From a virus, in IMG/VR virus record IMGVR_UViG_3300005253_000019, positions 1 through 45,308 of that record: a stretch of 45,308 nucleotides of DNA. One strand, 5' to 3'. Both the position numbers and the translations under genes were made by a program. Within the stretch, counting starts at the first letter, position 1. Each line of letters starts with the position of its first letter. Positions 31,942 to 39,565 of this stretch are shown here, piece after piece. Under the pieces are notes generated by a model. The model had not been told where the DNA came from, searched no databases, and saw only the letters and a program-made list of their open reading frames with translations.

Positions 31942-32186
31942 TGTGCTACAGCTTTCCTATACTTATTTTTGTACTTCATAGCTCGGGGTTTAGTTCGTAA
32001 TCTATATCCACAGCATGGGCACCATCTGCCATCAAATTGCATGAAGATATTACAGATTTGGCAGCGTTTTTGTCCACTGGAATATCTAGCACCACCATTG
32101 TTTCCTGGTTTCCCAGCTTTGTATCTTTTACAAATTTCTTTACAGGTCATGGATTTAGTAAAAACCTCGCCAGATGTTGTTTCCAA
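31938..32186 (-). CDS. Thaumarchaeal-type zinc-ribbon protein (82 aa)
   Basis: CKEICKRYK followed by RYSSGQKRCQIC and CPCCGYRLRTKPR gives the pattern of a small zinc protein widespread in thaumarchaeal genomes, as I recall it. It is one of the best host markers here. It overlaps the nuclease gene by 40 nt. Probable nucleic-acid binding. Confidence 0.75.
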   Translation of the reverse strand: METTSGEVFTKSMTCKEICKRYKAGKPGNNGGARYSSGQKRCQICNIFMQFDGRWCPCCGYRLRTKPRAMKYKNKYRKAVAQ

Positions 32187-32668
32187 TTATTTTTTTTAAG
32201 ATCATATTCGTAAATTTTCCAAACTCTAAAACCAGCTAGTGAATAATAATTATCTCTTTTACTATCACGTTTTGTTGGTAAATCTCCTTCACGACCATGG
32301 CCTTTTGTAGCTAATCTTGCACCTGCCCGACGTCTTCCACCTTCTTCTTCATATTCAATAATAATTTTATTTTCAAAATCTAAAATGTCTGGGCAGTAAA
32401 CTTTATCTCCAATTTTTATTATTTCTTCTTTAGATTGAATTGGTGGATGGAATGGAATAACTCTTGAATCTCCTTCTTGAACCAGTGGTGGAACCATTGT
32501 CTTGAACTGAATAGCTGTTTCATAATCTCCACCATCTTCTTTAAATCTAAATGGTAATTCTAATAACATGCTAAGATCTGTGGCAAACCTGTAAATCTTG
32601 TGTAGCTTTTCTATATCTATTTCCCCCAAGGTTTGTTGCCTCCTAACGGATAATTTCTTTTTCTCCAT
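32147..32668 (-). CDS. PD-(D/E)XK / DUF559-like nuclease (173 aa)
   Basis: The core about 95-165 has PDILDFENKIIIEYEEE (Asp then Glu-x-Glu), and RDNYYSLAGFRVWKIYEYDL, the order of Vsr/DUF559-type endonucleases. Central insert is Gly/Arg-rich. ATG 32668 overlaps the upstream gene by 52 nt; TTG 32629 behind GGAGG is an alternative start. Adjacent to methyltransferase genes, so it may be a nicking or restriction-like activity on unmodified DNA. Confidence 0.6.
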   Translation of the reverse strand: MEKKKLSVRRQQTLGEIDIEKLHKIYRFATDLSMLLELPFRFKEDGGDYETAIQFKTMVPPLVQEGDSRVIPFHPPIQSKEEIIKIGDKVYCPDILDFENKIIIEYEEEGGRRRAGARLATKGHGREGDLPTKRDSKRDNYYSLAGFRVWKIYEYDLKKNNWKQHLARFLLNP

Positions 32669-32823
32669 TTGTTATAGATGTCTAAACATTTTACCTCACC
32701 AAGTTTCTCAATTAATAATTTTCTTAAGATGTCGACATTATCATCTCCTGGATAAGATGTAAGGTGCATACAATCTAGAACCCAACCAGGAACAGTGATT
32801 GTTACATAACCCTCTTTAGGCAA
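32617..32823 (-). CDS. Small hypothetical protein (68 aa)
   Basis: Compact 68-aa protein, with a first strand-like part (YVTITVPGW) then helices with basic C-terminus. TTG start overlaps the stop of the ParB/MT-A70 gene. Could be a ribbon-helix-helix regulator; not proven. Confidence 0.55.
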   Translation of the reverse strand: MPKEGYVTITVPGWVLDCMHLTSYPGDDNVDILRKLLIEKLGEVKCLDIYNKWRKRNYPLGGNKPWGK

Positions 32824-34006
32824 ATTTACCTACCTTTTTTTTAATTTCATTGCCATGTGAAGACCATCCTTTTCTTTTTCTACGTGCATATAGTTCCAGG
32901 TAATTTCTTTTAGGATACATCTGCTCTATTATTTCATAAAGCTTTTCTGGTTTCTTAGAATGCTGTGATCTTCTTTCTTTTATGATGCTAGAAAATAGTT
33001 TAGCAGGTGTAGGCATATTTCCTTTTATTGCAATAATACAGTTTTCGTGTTGGTTTCTAACCCAGGAACCTACACCAATAATTTCTTTATCCCATACATA
33101 TTCATTTTTTATTATTTTAAATCCCCATGCATCCAGTATAGCTTTGTAAGTTGGTGTTGGTATATCTCTAACAAACATATTCTTTCCACCTGCCCATGCA
33201 AATTTTGTAGTTACAGGAATTTCATAATACATTATGCTTGGGCTCATCCAAAAGAATATGATTGCGTTATCTGCAGATGGGATTTTTAGTTTCATTAATT
33301 TATGTGGTGGTATTGTAGAGTAATGATTTTCTGCTGCACCTCTTCCACCTTTATCAATAAAGGCAATTGGCACATCACATAAAATTACATCATAACTCCC
33401 TTTAGGGATCTTAGTTTTTGGTAAGCTTCTTTCTTCTTTTGTAAGTAAATTGTAAACTGTTTTGATTGTAGTCTTGCCAGATTCTAGTGCGTTTTGTTTG
33501 TTAACACGAGCTGGTGAATCATTAATTACTACAAATCTTTCAAATGTAGGTGTAGAAACACCTGCTGCTTTTGCTGCAATTGCAGCAGCCTTACCCTTAG
33601 CATCCTGGGATGCTAGGGTTCCCTTTTTTTGTCTGGTAACTGCTTCTTTTTTTGCTTGATCATAAACTGGTAATCCCCATTGGCATTTTTGGTATATGGA
33701 TAAATGCCTTCTTTTTCTATTCACTGAAACAATAAATCCTAATTTTTCAGATTCGGAGCTAAAGCTGTATTGATTGTAAAGTATAGTTACAGATTTTAAT
33801 AATCCTAAGATTTCATCCCTGGTGTAACCATCTAATAAATTACAATCTCTATCAAGAGATACTGGTATTTTCTGGCCAGTTTTTTTAAGGTCATCATACA
33901 TTACATCAAAGTCTTCATCAGTAAGATTTTGATGGAATTTGTAATACTTTAATGGCCGTTTTAATTTACTACGTTCAATTAATTTATTGGTTTCAACTAA
34001 TCTCAT
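32816..34006 (-). CDS. ParB-like domain fused to MT-A70-family methyltransferase with altered motif (396 aa)
   Basis: Residues about 1-75 follow a ParB/Srx-like fold with DGYTR (about 59-63); a helix-turn-helix-like part spans about 130-160. From about 200 the MT-A70 plan is clear: GAAENHYSTIP, FFWMSPS, AWGFKIIKNEYVWDKEIIGVGSWVRNQHE, HSKKPEKLYEIIEQM, LELYARR. The catalytic DPPW is replaced by DVPI (about 211-214), so activity is doubtful. Normally adds N6-methyl to adenine. It may be a DNA-binding pseudoenzyme or active with altered chemistry. Confidence 0.8.
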   Translation of the reverse strand: MRLVETNKLIERSKLKRPLKYYKFHQNLTDEDFDVMYDDLKKTGQKIPVSLDRDCNLLDGYTRDEILGLLKSVTILYNQYSFSSESEKLGFIVSVNRKRRHLSIYQKCQWGLPVYDQAKKEAVTRQKKGTLASQDAKGKAAAIAAKAAGVSTPTFERFVVINDSPARVNKQNALESGKTTIKTVYNLLTKEERSLPKTKIPKGSYDVILCDVPIAFIDKGGRGAAENHYSTIPPHKLMKLKIPSADNAIIFFWMSPSIMYYEIPVTTKFAWAGGKNMFVRDIPTPTYKAILDAWGFKIIKNEYVWDKEIIGVGSWVRNQHENCIIAIKGNMPTPAKLFSSIIKERRSQHSKKPEKLYEIIEQMYPKRNYLELYARRKRKGWSSHGNEIKKKVGKFA

Positions 34007-34155
34007 TTTATTAAATCAATCTCTGTAAATGAGTATGCAAAAGGATCATCTTGTTTGTCAATGTATGCAAAAGCTTGTGCTTTATCTAGAAATGCTGGTC
34101 CAGCTTTAACAAATCTAGTGTTAGAATCCCATTGGTGTATTATAAAACATTTCAT
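34003..34155 (-). CDS. Microprotein between the two methyltransferase genes (50 aa)
   Basis: 50 aa, mixed sequence (MKCFIIHQWDSNTRFVKAG...), start and stop both overlapped by ATGA. Unknown. Possibly a partner of the adjacent modified methyltransferases. Confidence 0.6.
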   Translation of the reverse strand: MKCFIIHQWDSNTRFVKAGPAFLDKAQAFAYIDKQDDPFAYSFTEIDLIK

Positions 34156-34838
34156 CTTAGTTTCCTGCCATCGATTTTAAAATTAGATGTTAGCATAACT
34201 TTTGGATATTTGCCAGACACTACATATTCACTAGTGACTAATGTGTTGTAGAATTTTGATTTTTTCATTCGGATAGATTCCTTTCTAGTAGTTATGATGA
34301 ATTTACCCTGGATTGTTTCACAGATTTTTAATATTTCTTCTTCATATTCTTTTACAGCGTATCTATCAAAACAGGAAAACTTTTGATCATAATATGATCT
34401 GTTCCAGGGAATATCAAATAAGAAAAATGTTTCTGGTCCATCCCAGCATTTTATACAATTAGTAAAATCTTCTACTAATATAACTACATTAGAATCATTA
34501 AAAAATTCTTTAAGGAGCCAATTAAAGATAAATTTTGATTTATCATTTAGAACAAATTGTGTGTTTGTAAATTTTTTTGATTTTAAGATTTCTTGAAATA
34601 CCTTAGCTGTTCCTGCAAATGGTTCTACATACCATCTACATTCAGGAATAACATTAGTTATTCTTCTAGCTACACCAGATAAACCAGGAAAGCCAGCCCA
34701 CCTTTTACCATCATCTATTCTAGGTAGTGAGATTGATTTCTGGCCTAATCTGTTTACAATTGTTTTAGGTGCATATTCATTAAGTGGTTCCTGTGTGGTT
34801 TTGATGCCACGAAACTTTTTTGGGAGTGCTCCAGTCAA
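34152..34838 (-). CDS. D12-class N6-adenine methyltransferase homologue with altered motif IV (228 aa)
   Basis: Motif I is YVEPFAGTAKVF (about 70-81), followed by LND (about 97-99), as in Dam-type D12 enzymes. Motif IV, normally DPPY, is DIPW (about 142-145) in LFDIPWNRSYY. The remaining fold (KFIITTRKES) is kept. TTG starts with TTGA coupling. The enzyme may be weak, or specific for a different target; this is the second methyltransferase here with motif IV changed. Confidence 0.75.
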   Translation of the reverse strand: MTGALPKKFRGIKTTQEPLNEYAPKTIVNRLGQKSISLPRIDDGKRWAGFPGLSGVARRITNVIPECRWYVEPFAGTAKVFQEILKSKKFTNTQFVLNDKSKFIFNWLLKEFFNDSNVVILVEDFTNCIKCWDGPETFFLFDIPWNRSYYDQKFSCFDRYAVKEYEEEILKICETIQGKFIITTRKESIRMKKSKFYNTLVTSEYVVSGKYPKVMLTSNFKIDGRKLR

Positions 34839-35083
34839 CGACCAAACCTCTTTTTTACATTTTTGTTGGCTGCCAGGAATGGTTTACCTTTTCTTATTTC
34901 TACGATATCTAATGATATGATAACCATCATCCCAGCGTTAATGCATTTCTGCTCTATTTTTTTAATATCCCACATTGCATCCAGGTAATCCACACAATCA
35001 GGATTATTGGTTATTATTTTTTCTCTGATTAATTTCCTGTATTCTTCTTCTAATAGATCAGGATCTAAAGGATTGTAACTCAT
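34835..35083 (-). CDS. Helical small protein (82 aa)
   Basis: Acidic N-terminal helix (LEEEYRKLIREKI), central helix, then strand and basic C-terminus (NKNVKKRFGR). Stop coupled to the methyltransferase start. Function unknown. Confidence 0.6.
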   Translation of the reverse strand: MSYNPLDPDLLEEEYRKLIREKIITNNPDCVDYLDAMWDIKKIEQKCINAGMMVIISLDIVEIRKGKPFLAANKNVKKRFGR

Positions 35084-35232
35084 TTTTGAGTTACCTCAAC
35101 CTCTACATATTTTTTGCATTTCCTGCACCAAACGTATGGGTCTGTAGTTTCGTATTTTGTTTCACCTTGTTCTTTAAAAATAATTTTTGGTGTGTAAAGT
35201 GGTTCCCCACATACATCATGTTTTGGTAACAT
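35080..35232 (-). CDS. Zinc-ribbon microprotein (50 aa)
   Basis: VWCRKCKKY (about 34-42) and one Cys at position 8 may make a half ribbon with His5. Coupled at both ends (TAATG and ATGA). Function unknown. Confidence 0.6.
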   Translation of the reverse strand: MLPKHDVCGEPLYTPKIIFKEQGETKYETTDPYVWCRKCKKYVEVEVTQK

Positions 35233-35402
35233 TACAATACAGACTCCAGGAATAAATCTAATTGGTCAATTGCGGTCATCATTCCATCTATTAGCGGATC
35301 AAATTTTTCAAATAGGTGAATCATTTTATCCATTAATTCATTTATCTTATCCAACTGAAGTTGGAGCTTTGCTGCCATCTCGCCCATCTGACCAGTTTCC
35401 AT
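35232..35402 (-). CDS. Met-rich coiled-coil microprotein (56 aa)
   Basis: Long amphipathic helix (about 3-55) with heptads and nine Met residues; likely oligomerises. ATG overlaps the previous TGA (TGATG). Might be a spacer or inhibitor protein. Confidence 0.55.
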   Translation of the reverse strand: METGQMGEMAAKLQLQLDKINELMDKMIHLFEKFDPLIDGMMTAIDQLDLFLESVL

Positions 35403-35644
35403 CAGCAGTTTATTCTCCCTGATTTTTCACATTTTTCTTTTTCTCTTGCTGCAGCTTGTTCTTCCAGACATTCTGTACCTGCTTTAATGTAACCGTTTTT
35501 GAAATAGTGCACACATATTCCATCAGCACCTTCACCAGCTACAGCACTGTTTGCATAAGCTTCGTAATATATTCCGCCTAATGTAAAACCTAATGAAAAG
35601 AAAGCAAAAACAAGAGCTATTGTTGCCCACCATATAATATTCAT
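35402..35644 (-). CDS. Small membrane or secreted protein (80 aa)
   Basis: Hydrophobic helix 5-28 (ATIALVFAFFSLGFTLGGIYY) serves as a signal anchor, then an external part with four Cys and charged C-terminus. It may sit in the cell membrane; role in egress or exclusion is open. Confidence 0.65.
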   Translation of the reverse strand: MNIIWWATIALVFAFFSLGFTLGGIYYEAYANSAVAGEGADGICVHYFKNGYIKAGTECLEEQAAAREKEKCEKSGRINC

Positions 35645-35874
35645 GTTTGTGTTTTTAACTCCGCATATTTTGGTTCGTGAATATCTAGCTTTATTTCTAT
35701 TACAGGAATGCCAGTTTGATTATTTAATGCCATAATACCATCTGAAATTACCAGCTTTGCGACTAAACCAGGATCGTTTATTGCAGCATTCACAATTTTA
35801 GATACTTCTTCTAATTTTCTTTTCATGTATTTTTCGGTATTCAATTGGTTTGGTGTTTTTTTTGGCACACTCAA
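35641..35874 (-). CDS. Hypothetical protein (77 aa)
   Basis: Basic helical N-terminus then strand-like second half. Start chosen as TTG 35874, overlapping the preceding TGA (TTGA); TTG 35883 would add three residues. Unknown function. Confidence 0.55.
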   Translation of the reverse strand: MSVPKKTPNQLNTEKYMKRKLEEVSKIVNAAINDPGLVAKLVISDGIMALNNQTGIPVIEIKLDIHEPKYAELKTQT

Positions 35875-36080
35875 TTTACCCAACCCTTCCTAATTTTGCA
35901 AATGTAATACCATTCAGCTCTGCCATTATGATTTCTATTCCACCAGGTAGATTTTGGCGCATACATCTGTACGACTGCTACATTTAATTCAGCTGCTATA
36001 CTTTTTTGTGTTGGATTTCCTGTAGTTATTATTCGTGATAAACCATATCTTGTTTCAAATTCTTTTCTAGTTTCACACAT
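35871..36080 (-). CDS. Hypothetical protein with HTH-like centre (69 aa)
   Basis: ATG 36080 is chosen because GGAGGA precedes it with about 10-nt spacing; a TTG six codons upstream is the alternative. The TRKEFETRYGLSR and QKSIAAELNVAVV segments resemble a helix-turn-helix. Regulatory role possible. Confidence 0.5.
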   Translation of the reverse strand: MCETRKEFETRYGLSRIITTGNPTQKSIAAELNVAVVQMYAPKSTWWNRNHNGRAEWYYICKIRKGWVN

Positions 36081-36225
36081 GATCTCTAATTCCTCCAAAC
36101 TTTTTTTTACAATATTTAGTTAGGGCTGGCTTTAACGAAAGATAATCTAATCCTAATTCTGGATGATAATATTTTGAAATTAGCTGCCAAATTTCATTAC
36201 GAATTTGTAAATGTTTTTTTACCAT
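36073..36225 (-). CDS. Basic microprotein (50 aa)
   Basis: 50 aa, Lys-rich ends, Tyr in the middle; start overlapped by TAATG, stop overlaps the next gene. Unknown. Confidence 0.55.
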   Translation of the reverse strand: MVKKHLQIRNEIWQLISKYYHPELGLDYLSLKPALTKYCKKKFGGIRDHV

Positions 36226-36485
36226 TATTCAGCAACTCCCATAGGTTTGCCGTTTACAATTACCATATTATTACGATCAATTCTTACAGTGTGATCACCA
36301 TTGTTTTGGGCGTTTCTAATATTTACTATAAAATCATTTTCAACTCTTACTCTACCAAATAATGCACAGCCGGCCAAGGCGTCAGTTGTTATACATACAA
36401 ATTCAACATTTCCAATTTCAAAATCATTACTGCCTGATCTTTTTCTATTCCTATAAAATCCATGAATATCTAAACTGCCTAACAT
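36225..36485 (-). CDS. Hypothetical beta-rich protein (86 aa)
   Basis: Strand-rich small protein with many Asn residues and paired Cys (about 30 and 40). TAATG coupling at both ends. Unknown. Confidence 0.6.
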   Translation of the reverse strand: MLGSLDIHGFYRNRKRSGSNDFEIGNVEFVCITTDALAGCALFGRVRVENDFIVNIRNAQNNGDHTVRIDRNNMVIVNGKPMGVAE

Positions 36486-36823
36486 TATTTTTCCACTGGA
36501 ACCTTTCTTAAATCATAATAAATTTTTAAACCTAATTTTTCAGCAAGTTTTAATTCTGCATCTGCACCATGAGAATGGCTTCGAAGAAATAGTGCATCAC
36601 ATTTTGGAATTATTATATTATCAAATTTATACCAAAATGGATTATCTCTTGGTGGTTCACCATTATAATCCATTCTTTCATCAATGTAATGTGTTAGATG
36701 TGGAATTAAGACATAATGGCCTAGCTTCATTAACTCTATTCCAATGTCAATAGCCTCATGTGTGTTTTTTAACTTCTCACCAGAAGTTTTAGCGTTGTAC
36801 TTACCAGCTATATAGATTATCAT
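36485..36823 (-). CDS. DUF4406 / nucleoside 2-deoxyribosyltransferase-like protein (112 aa)
   Basis: Starts MIIYIAGKYN, then GIELMKLGHYVLIPHLTH and CDALFLRSHSHGADAELKLAEKLG, the line-up of the DUF4406/deoxyribosyltransferase fold (Rossmann-like). May cleave or transfer deoxynucleosides, or ADP-ribose, as in nucleotide salvage. First in a series joined by TTAAAAAATGA junctions. Substrate not predictable. Confidence 0.7.
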   Translation of the reverse strand: MIIYIAGKYNAKTSGEKLKNTHEAIDIGIELMKLGHYVLIPHLTHYIDERMDYNGEPPRDNPFWYKFDNIIIPKCDALFLRSHSHGADAELKLAEKLGLKIYYDLRKVPVEK

Positions 36824-37074
36824 TTTTTAATCCCCATTAATTTTTCTAAATTCATTCCCCAATTTCTTAGAAGATCCATTTTCATTATTATGTTAGAATA
36901 TTCGCCATCCTCATATTCACGCATGGCTAATTTCTCGTTTAGTGATTCAAGTTCTTTTTTAATTTTATTGTATTCTGTTTCTGCAGCTTCATAAAATTTT
37001 AAAGCTTTTAGAATTTTTTCTATCTCCTCTAATTTTAATATAGAGTATGCTTTAAGATATTCTGCATTAATCAT
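36820..37074 (-). CDS. Coiled-coil protein (84 aa)
   Basis: Nearly all helix with heptads (ILKLEEIEKILKALKFYE...). ATGA overlap inside an oligo-A junction. Unknown function. Confidence 0.6.
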   Translation of the reverse strand: MINAEYLKAYSILKLEEIEKILKALKFYEAAETEYNKIKKELESLNEKLAMREYEDGEYSNIIMKMDLLRNWGMNLEKLMGIKK

Positions 37075-37361
37075 TTTTTAACCACCTCAAATTCTATATG
37101 TTCTAACCAAAATTTTTGAAAATCTTCTTGTAGCTTTTCAAGTTTTGATTTGTTTTCTCCAGGCAATGACATTTTTCCCCAATGTGATTCGTCTAGTTTC
37201 ATCATAAATTCATTTACAAAAAATTCTTTAAAGACACAATAAACTTGTATGTTAGCATCAGTTTCATTGCGACAGTTTTTTACAATAAATGAAACTTTGA
37301 TATTTTTAACATCTTCCCAATTGTATTTTTTAGATGCTTCTGCTAAATCAAAACTATCCAT
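37071..37361 (-). CDS. Hypothetical protein (96 aa)
   Basis: Alpha/beta with strand KVSFIVKNC and helical C-terminus rich in Lys. No family. Ends with an oligo-A junction. Confidence 0.6.
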   Translation of the reverse strand: MDSFDLAEASKKYNWEDVKNIKVSFIVKNCRNETDANIQVYCVFKEFFVNEFMMKLDESHWGKMSLPGENKSKLEKLQEDFQKFWLEHIEFEVVKK

Positions 37362-37555
37362 TATTTTTTAAATCTCCCTTTGAATCTTTCATACATTGCA
37401 ATATCAACTGCATTAGTTGATACGCCCATTCCAACAGTGCTTTCTAATAATCCACACTTACTACAAATTTCAGTTTTATTATCAATATGTGAAATTGAAT
37501 TCCTAACTCCTTCTTCATGTAATACTTCTCGATAACAACATGGACATACTTTCAT
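37361..37555 (-). CDS. Zinc-ribbon protein (64 aa)
   Basis: CPCC (about 4-7) and CSKCG (about 31-35) make a zinc ribbon; the rest is helical with an Arg/Lys end. ATG 37555 chosen because it overlaps the preceding TGA after the oligo-A tract; a TTG eight codons upstream is the alternative. Confidence 0.65.
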   Translation of the reverse strand: MKVCPCCYREVLHEEGVRNSISHIDNKTEICSKCGLLESTVGMGVSTNAVDIAMYERFKGRFKK

Positions 37556-37695
37556 TTTTTTAATTTCTCCGTTTTCCAATCATCTTGATGTATCATAAAA
37601 CAATAATTACATACACCATCAGCAGTACCACTTGTTGAACCACAATATTTGTAGTGTACTAATCCAAACTCATCTCGTTTTAATTCTTCACTCAT
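37552..37695 (-). CDS. Zinc-knuckle microprotein (47 aa)
   Basis: YKYCG with CNYCF gives a CxxC knuckle plus Cys19 and His (about 36). Both ends overlapped at oligo-A junctions (TTAAAAAAATGA). Unknown. Confidence 0.6.
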   Translation of the reverse strand: MSEELKRDEFGLVHYKYCGSTSGTADGVCNYCFMIHQDDWKTEKLKK

Positions 37696-37823
37696 TTTTT
37701 TAACATCCTAAAATTTAATTTTACATTTTGTGGTACTGGTGCTTTGTAATCACCAGTTATTTCCAATTCAGTCATCGAAAATTTATCAGTGTTTTTTCCA
37801 AAATCAATACCAAATATTTTCAT
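37692..37823 (-). CDS. Microprotein (43 aa)
   Basis: MKIFGIDFGKNTDKF... then strands and a basic end. IDFG is reminiscent of a nuclease or ATPase first strand but far too short. Coupled both sides by oligo-A junctions. Confidence 0.55.
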   Translation of the reverse strand: MKIFGIDFGKNTDKFSMTELEITGDYKAPVPQNVKLNFRMLKK

Positions 37824-38488
37824 TTTTTTAACCTCAAAATAATTATGCTTTTACCAATTGGTCCAGGGTATCCATTTTCACCATCAGGTTTTACTATTTG
37901 ATAATCCCCTTCAGTAGAACAGTATGCGTCTATAGCTCTTCTTATTGCAGGCTGCACACCACGGCCTTTAGATTTTCGTCTGCAGATTAATGAAATGGAA
38001 TCTAAAACATCTTTGAAATATAACCACCTTTGATCCAATGGTGTTTTTTGTTTTTCTAATAATTTGTTAAGGTAACGCTGGGTTTCATTATCAATCATAA
38101 TGCTAACCTGTTCTTGGGTTAGTCCATCATCGCTTGTGTTTACTGGTGCGTGTGTTTTATTATTTCTCTCACTCTCACACCACGACTCGAATGTTAAAGT
38201 GGATTTCATATTTTCTTTGAATTTATCTAAAGCTATTTGCTGCAGATCAAAATTATTTATTTTATCTTCGTTACATTTCCAATGGGCAAATGCTAAATTT
38301 TCAGGCACGTTGTATTTTTCGTTATTGTTTAGGTGTTCCCATACTTTTTTCCATAGTGGATCACCTTCAATAAAACGCTGTTCACAAAATATGCAGCATG
38401 GCTCTATGCCTAAACTAGTATAATCTCTATGCATTACAAAGGGTTCGTACTTTACTTTCTGGCCCTGGGTTAACTGTACGGTTCCCAT
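37820..38488 (-). CDS. HNH-like zinc-binding protein (222 aa)
   Basis: CCIFCEQRF (about 31-39) and HLNNNEKYNVPENLAFAHWKC (about 52-72) resemble an HNH or treble-clef nuclease with Asn and His, though catalytic residues are not certain. A helical central part and a C-terminal RRKSKGRGVQPAIRRAID helix with basic patch may bind nucleic acid. ATG is overlapped by the TAA of a 13-codon ORF. Confidence 0.55.
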   Translation of the reverse strand: MGTVQLTQGQKVKYEPFVMHRDYTSLGIEPCCIFCEQRFIEGDPLWKKVWEHLNNNEKYNVPENLAFAHWKCNEDKINNFDLQQIALDKFKENMKSTLTFESWCESERNNKTHAPVNTSDDGLTQEQVSIMIDNETQRYLNKLLEKQKTPLDQRWLYFKDVLDSISLICRRKSKGRGVQPAIRRAIDAYCSTEGDYQIVKPDGENGYPGPIGKSIIILRLKK

Positions 38489-38529
38489 TAGGTGCCACCG
38501 TTTGGTATTGAGAGGGAAACTATTTTCAT
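38488..38529 (-). CDS. Thirteen-codon ORF
   Basis: MKIVSLSIPNGGT between genes; its ATG overlaps the previous TGA (ATGA) and its TAA overlaps the next ATG (TAATG). Coupled at both ends, so translation likely occurs even if the peptide has no function. Confidence 0.4.
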   Translation of the reverse strand: MKIVSLSIPNGGT

Positions 38530-38639
38530 AATGTTTTATCTCCCCGATTAATGTGATTATTAATATGATCCACTATTTCACTACTTGGAATCCCTTCAAA
38601 TTTTACTCCACAATAATCACATAATTTAGTACCACTCAT
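38526..38639 (-). CDS. C2H2-like zinc microprotein (37 aa)
   Basis: CDYCG (about 7-11) with IVDHINNHI (His about 25, 29) is a classic C2H2 finger layout in 37 residues. ATGA overlap at both sides. Candidate DNA-binding peptide. Confidence 0.65.
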   Translation of the reverse strand: MSGTKLCDYCGVKFEGIPSSEIVDHINNHINRGDKTL

Positions 38640-39115
38640 TGAGCCATTACCGTTTTAATTCTAATATTATGATCTATGCAGTAGTGTAGATTTGTAGTAC
38701 CATCTTCTCCAGGAGAAACATAAGTCACACCTGTTTTATTGCATCCAGGCTCTGCACAAGTAGCAGGTACTAATATTTTTAGTTCTGGTGGATTTGATGA
38801 TCTAAATATTAATTTTTTTAATTTCCTAATTAATTGATGTTTGCTAACTTCTTTTGGTGGTGCATTTTTTTCTGAAAATGATGGATAGCCTAATTTTTTA
38901 TAAAATCCGTACGCATATTTACAGTTCCCACAAATTTTTTTATCGTTTTTGAAATTAGTAGGATCTCTTTCTCTTAATCTTCTATATTTTGGATCAGGTA
39001 TTTTTTTCCCACATAATGATTGATCATATCCTTTTGGGAAAAAATGAAATTGACCAAATCCTTTAGCGGTACACCATACATCATCAAAGGTTTGTAAGGT
39101 TTTCTTTTTAGTCAA
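38636..39115 (-). CDS. Zinc-binding protein (159 aa)
   Basis: CGNCKYAYG (about 61-69) and CAEPGCNKTG...HYCIDH (about 120-150) provide two metal sites; a long helix with Lys lies between. TTG start overlaps the preceding TAA by 8 nt. Function unknown. Confidence 0.6.
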   Translation of the reverse strand: MTKKKTLQTFDDVWCTAKGFGQFHFFPKGYDQSLCGKKIPDPKYRRLRERDPTNFKNDKKICGNCKYAYGFYKKLGYPSFSEKNAPPKEVSKHQLIRKLKKLIFRSSNPPELKILVPATCAEPGCNKTGVTYVSPGEDGTTNLHYCIDHNIRIKTVMAQ

Positions 39116-39458
39116 GTGTTACACTCTCCATGACTGCAACTTCTTTTGTGGCTTTATGTGCCAGGTATGCTTTACTAGTAGGCCCATATTTTTCAGGTTC
39201 ATCTTCTACTAGTTTTTGGTGCATCCTACGAATAGATTCAAAATCTGTTAACACCTTTCTAAGCTTTGGTGGTACTACAAATCCATGCACGTAATGTAAA
39301 TATAAAAATACAAATTCCTTATTGGATAAATTATTAGAGTCTGGTACATCGTTTAAAATACATTTTACTTTTTCTTTAATGGTTTTTAATGATTCTAAAT
39401 AATTTTCATAATCTGCTAATGAGGGAAATTTATGTACTGTTGGCCATACAAAACGCAT
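39108..39458 (-). CDS. Helical protein, possibly with a longer N-terminal zinc extension (116 aa or more)
   Basis: From ATG 39458 it is an all-helical soluble protein. The same frame extends to 39569 with a Cys/His-rich stretch (C-x4-C-x-H ... CTHRGCFC) that looks like a metal site, but the only plausible start is ATA at 39569, overlapping the preceding TAA. If the extension is translated the protein has 153 aa. ATG 39458 is the conservative start. Confidence 0.55.
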   Translation of the reverse strand: MRFVWPTVHKFPSLADYENYLESLKTIKEKVKCILNDVPDSNNLSNKEFVFLYLHYVHGFVVPPKLRKVLTDFESIRRMHQKLVEDEPEKYGPTSKAYLAHKATKEVAVMESVTLD

Positions 39459-39565
39459 ACAGAAACAGCCACGATGTGTGCATATACTAAGTTCAATATC
39501 ATGTTCTATTTCATTATGTAAACATTCACTATTCTGGCACGGTAAAAGATAGGAAGAAGATGTGA

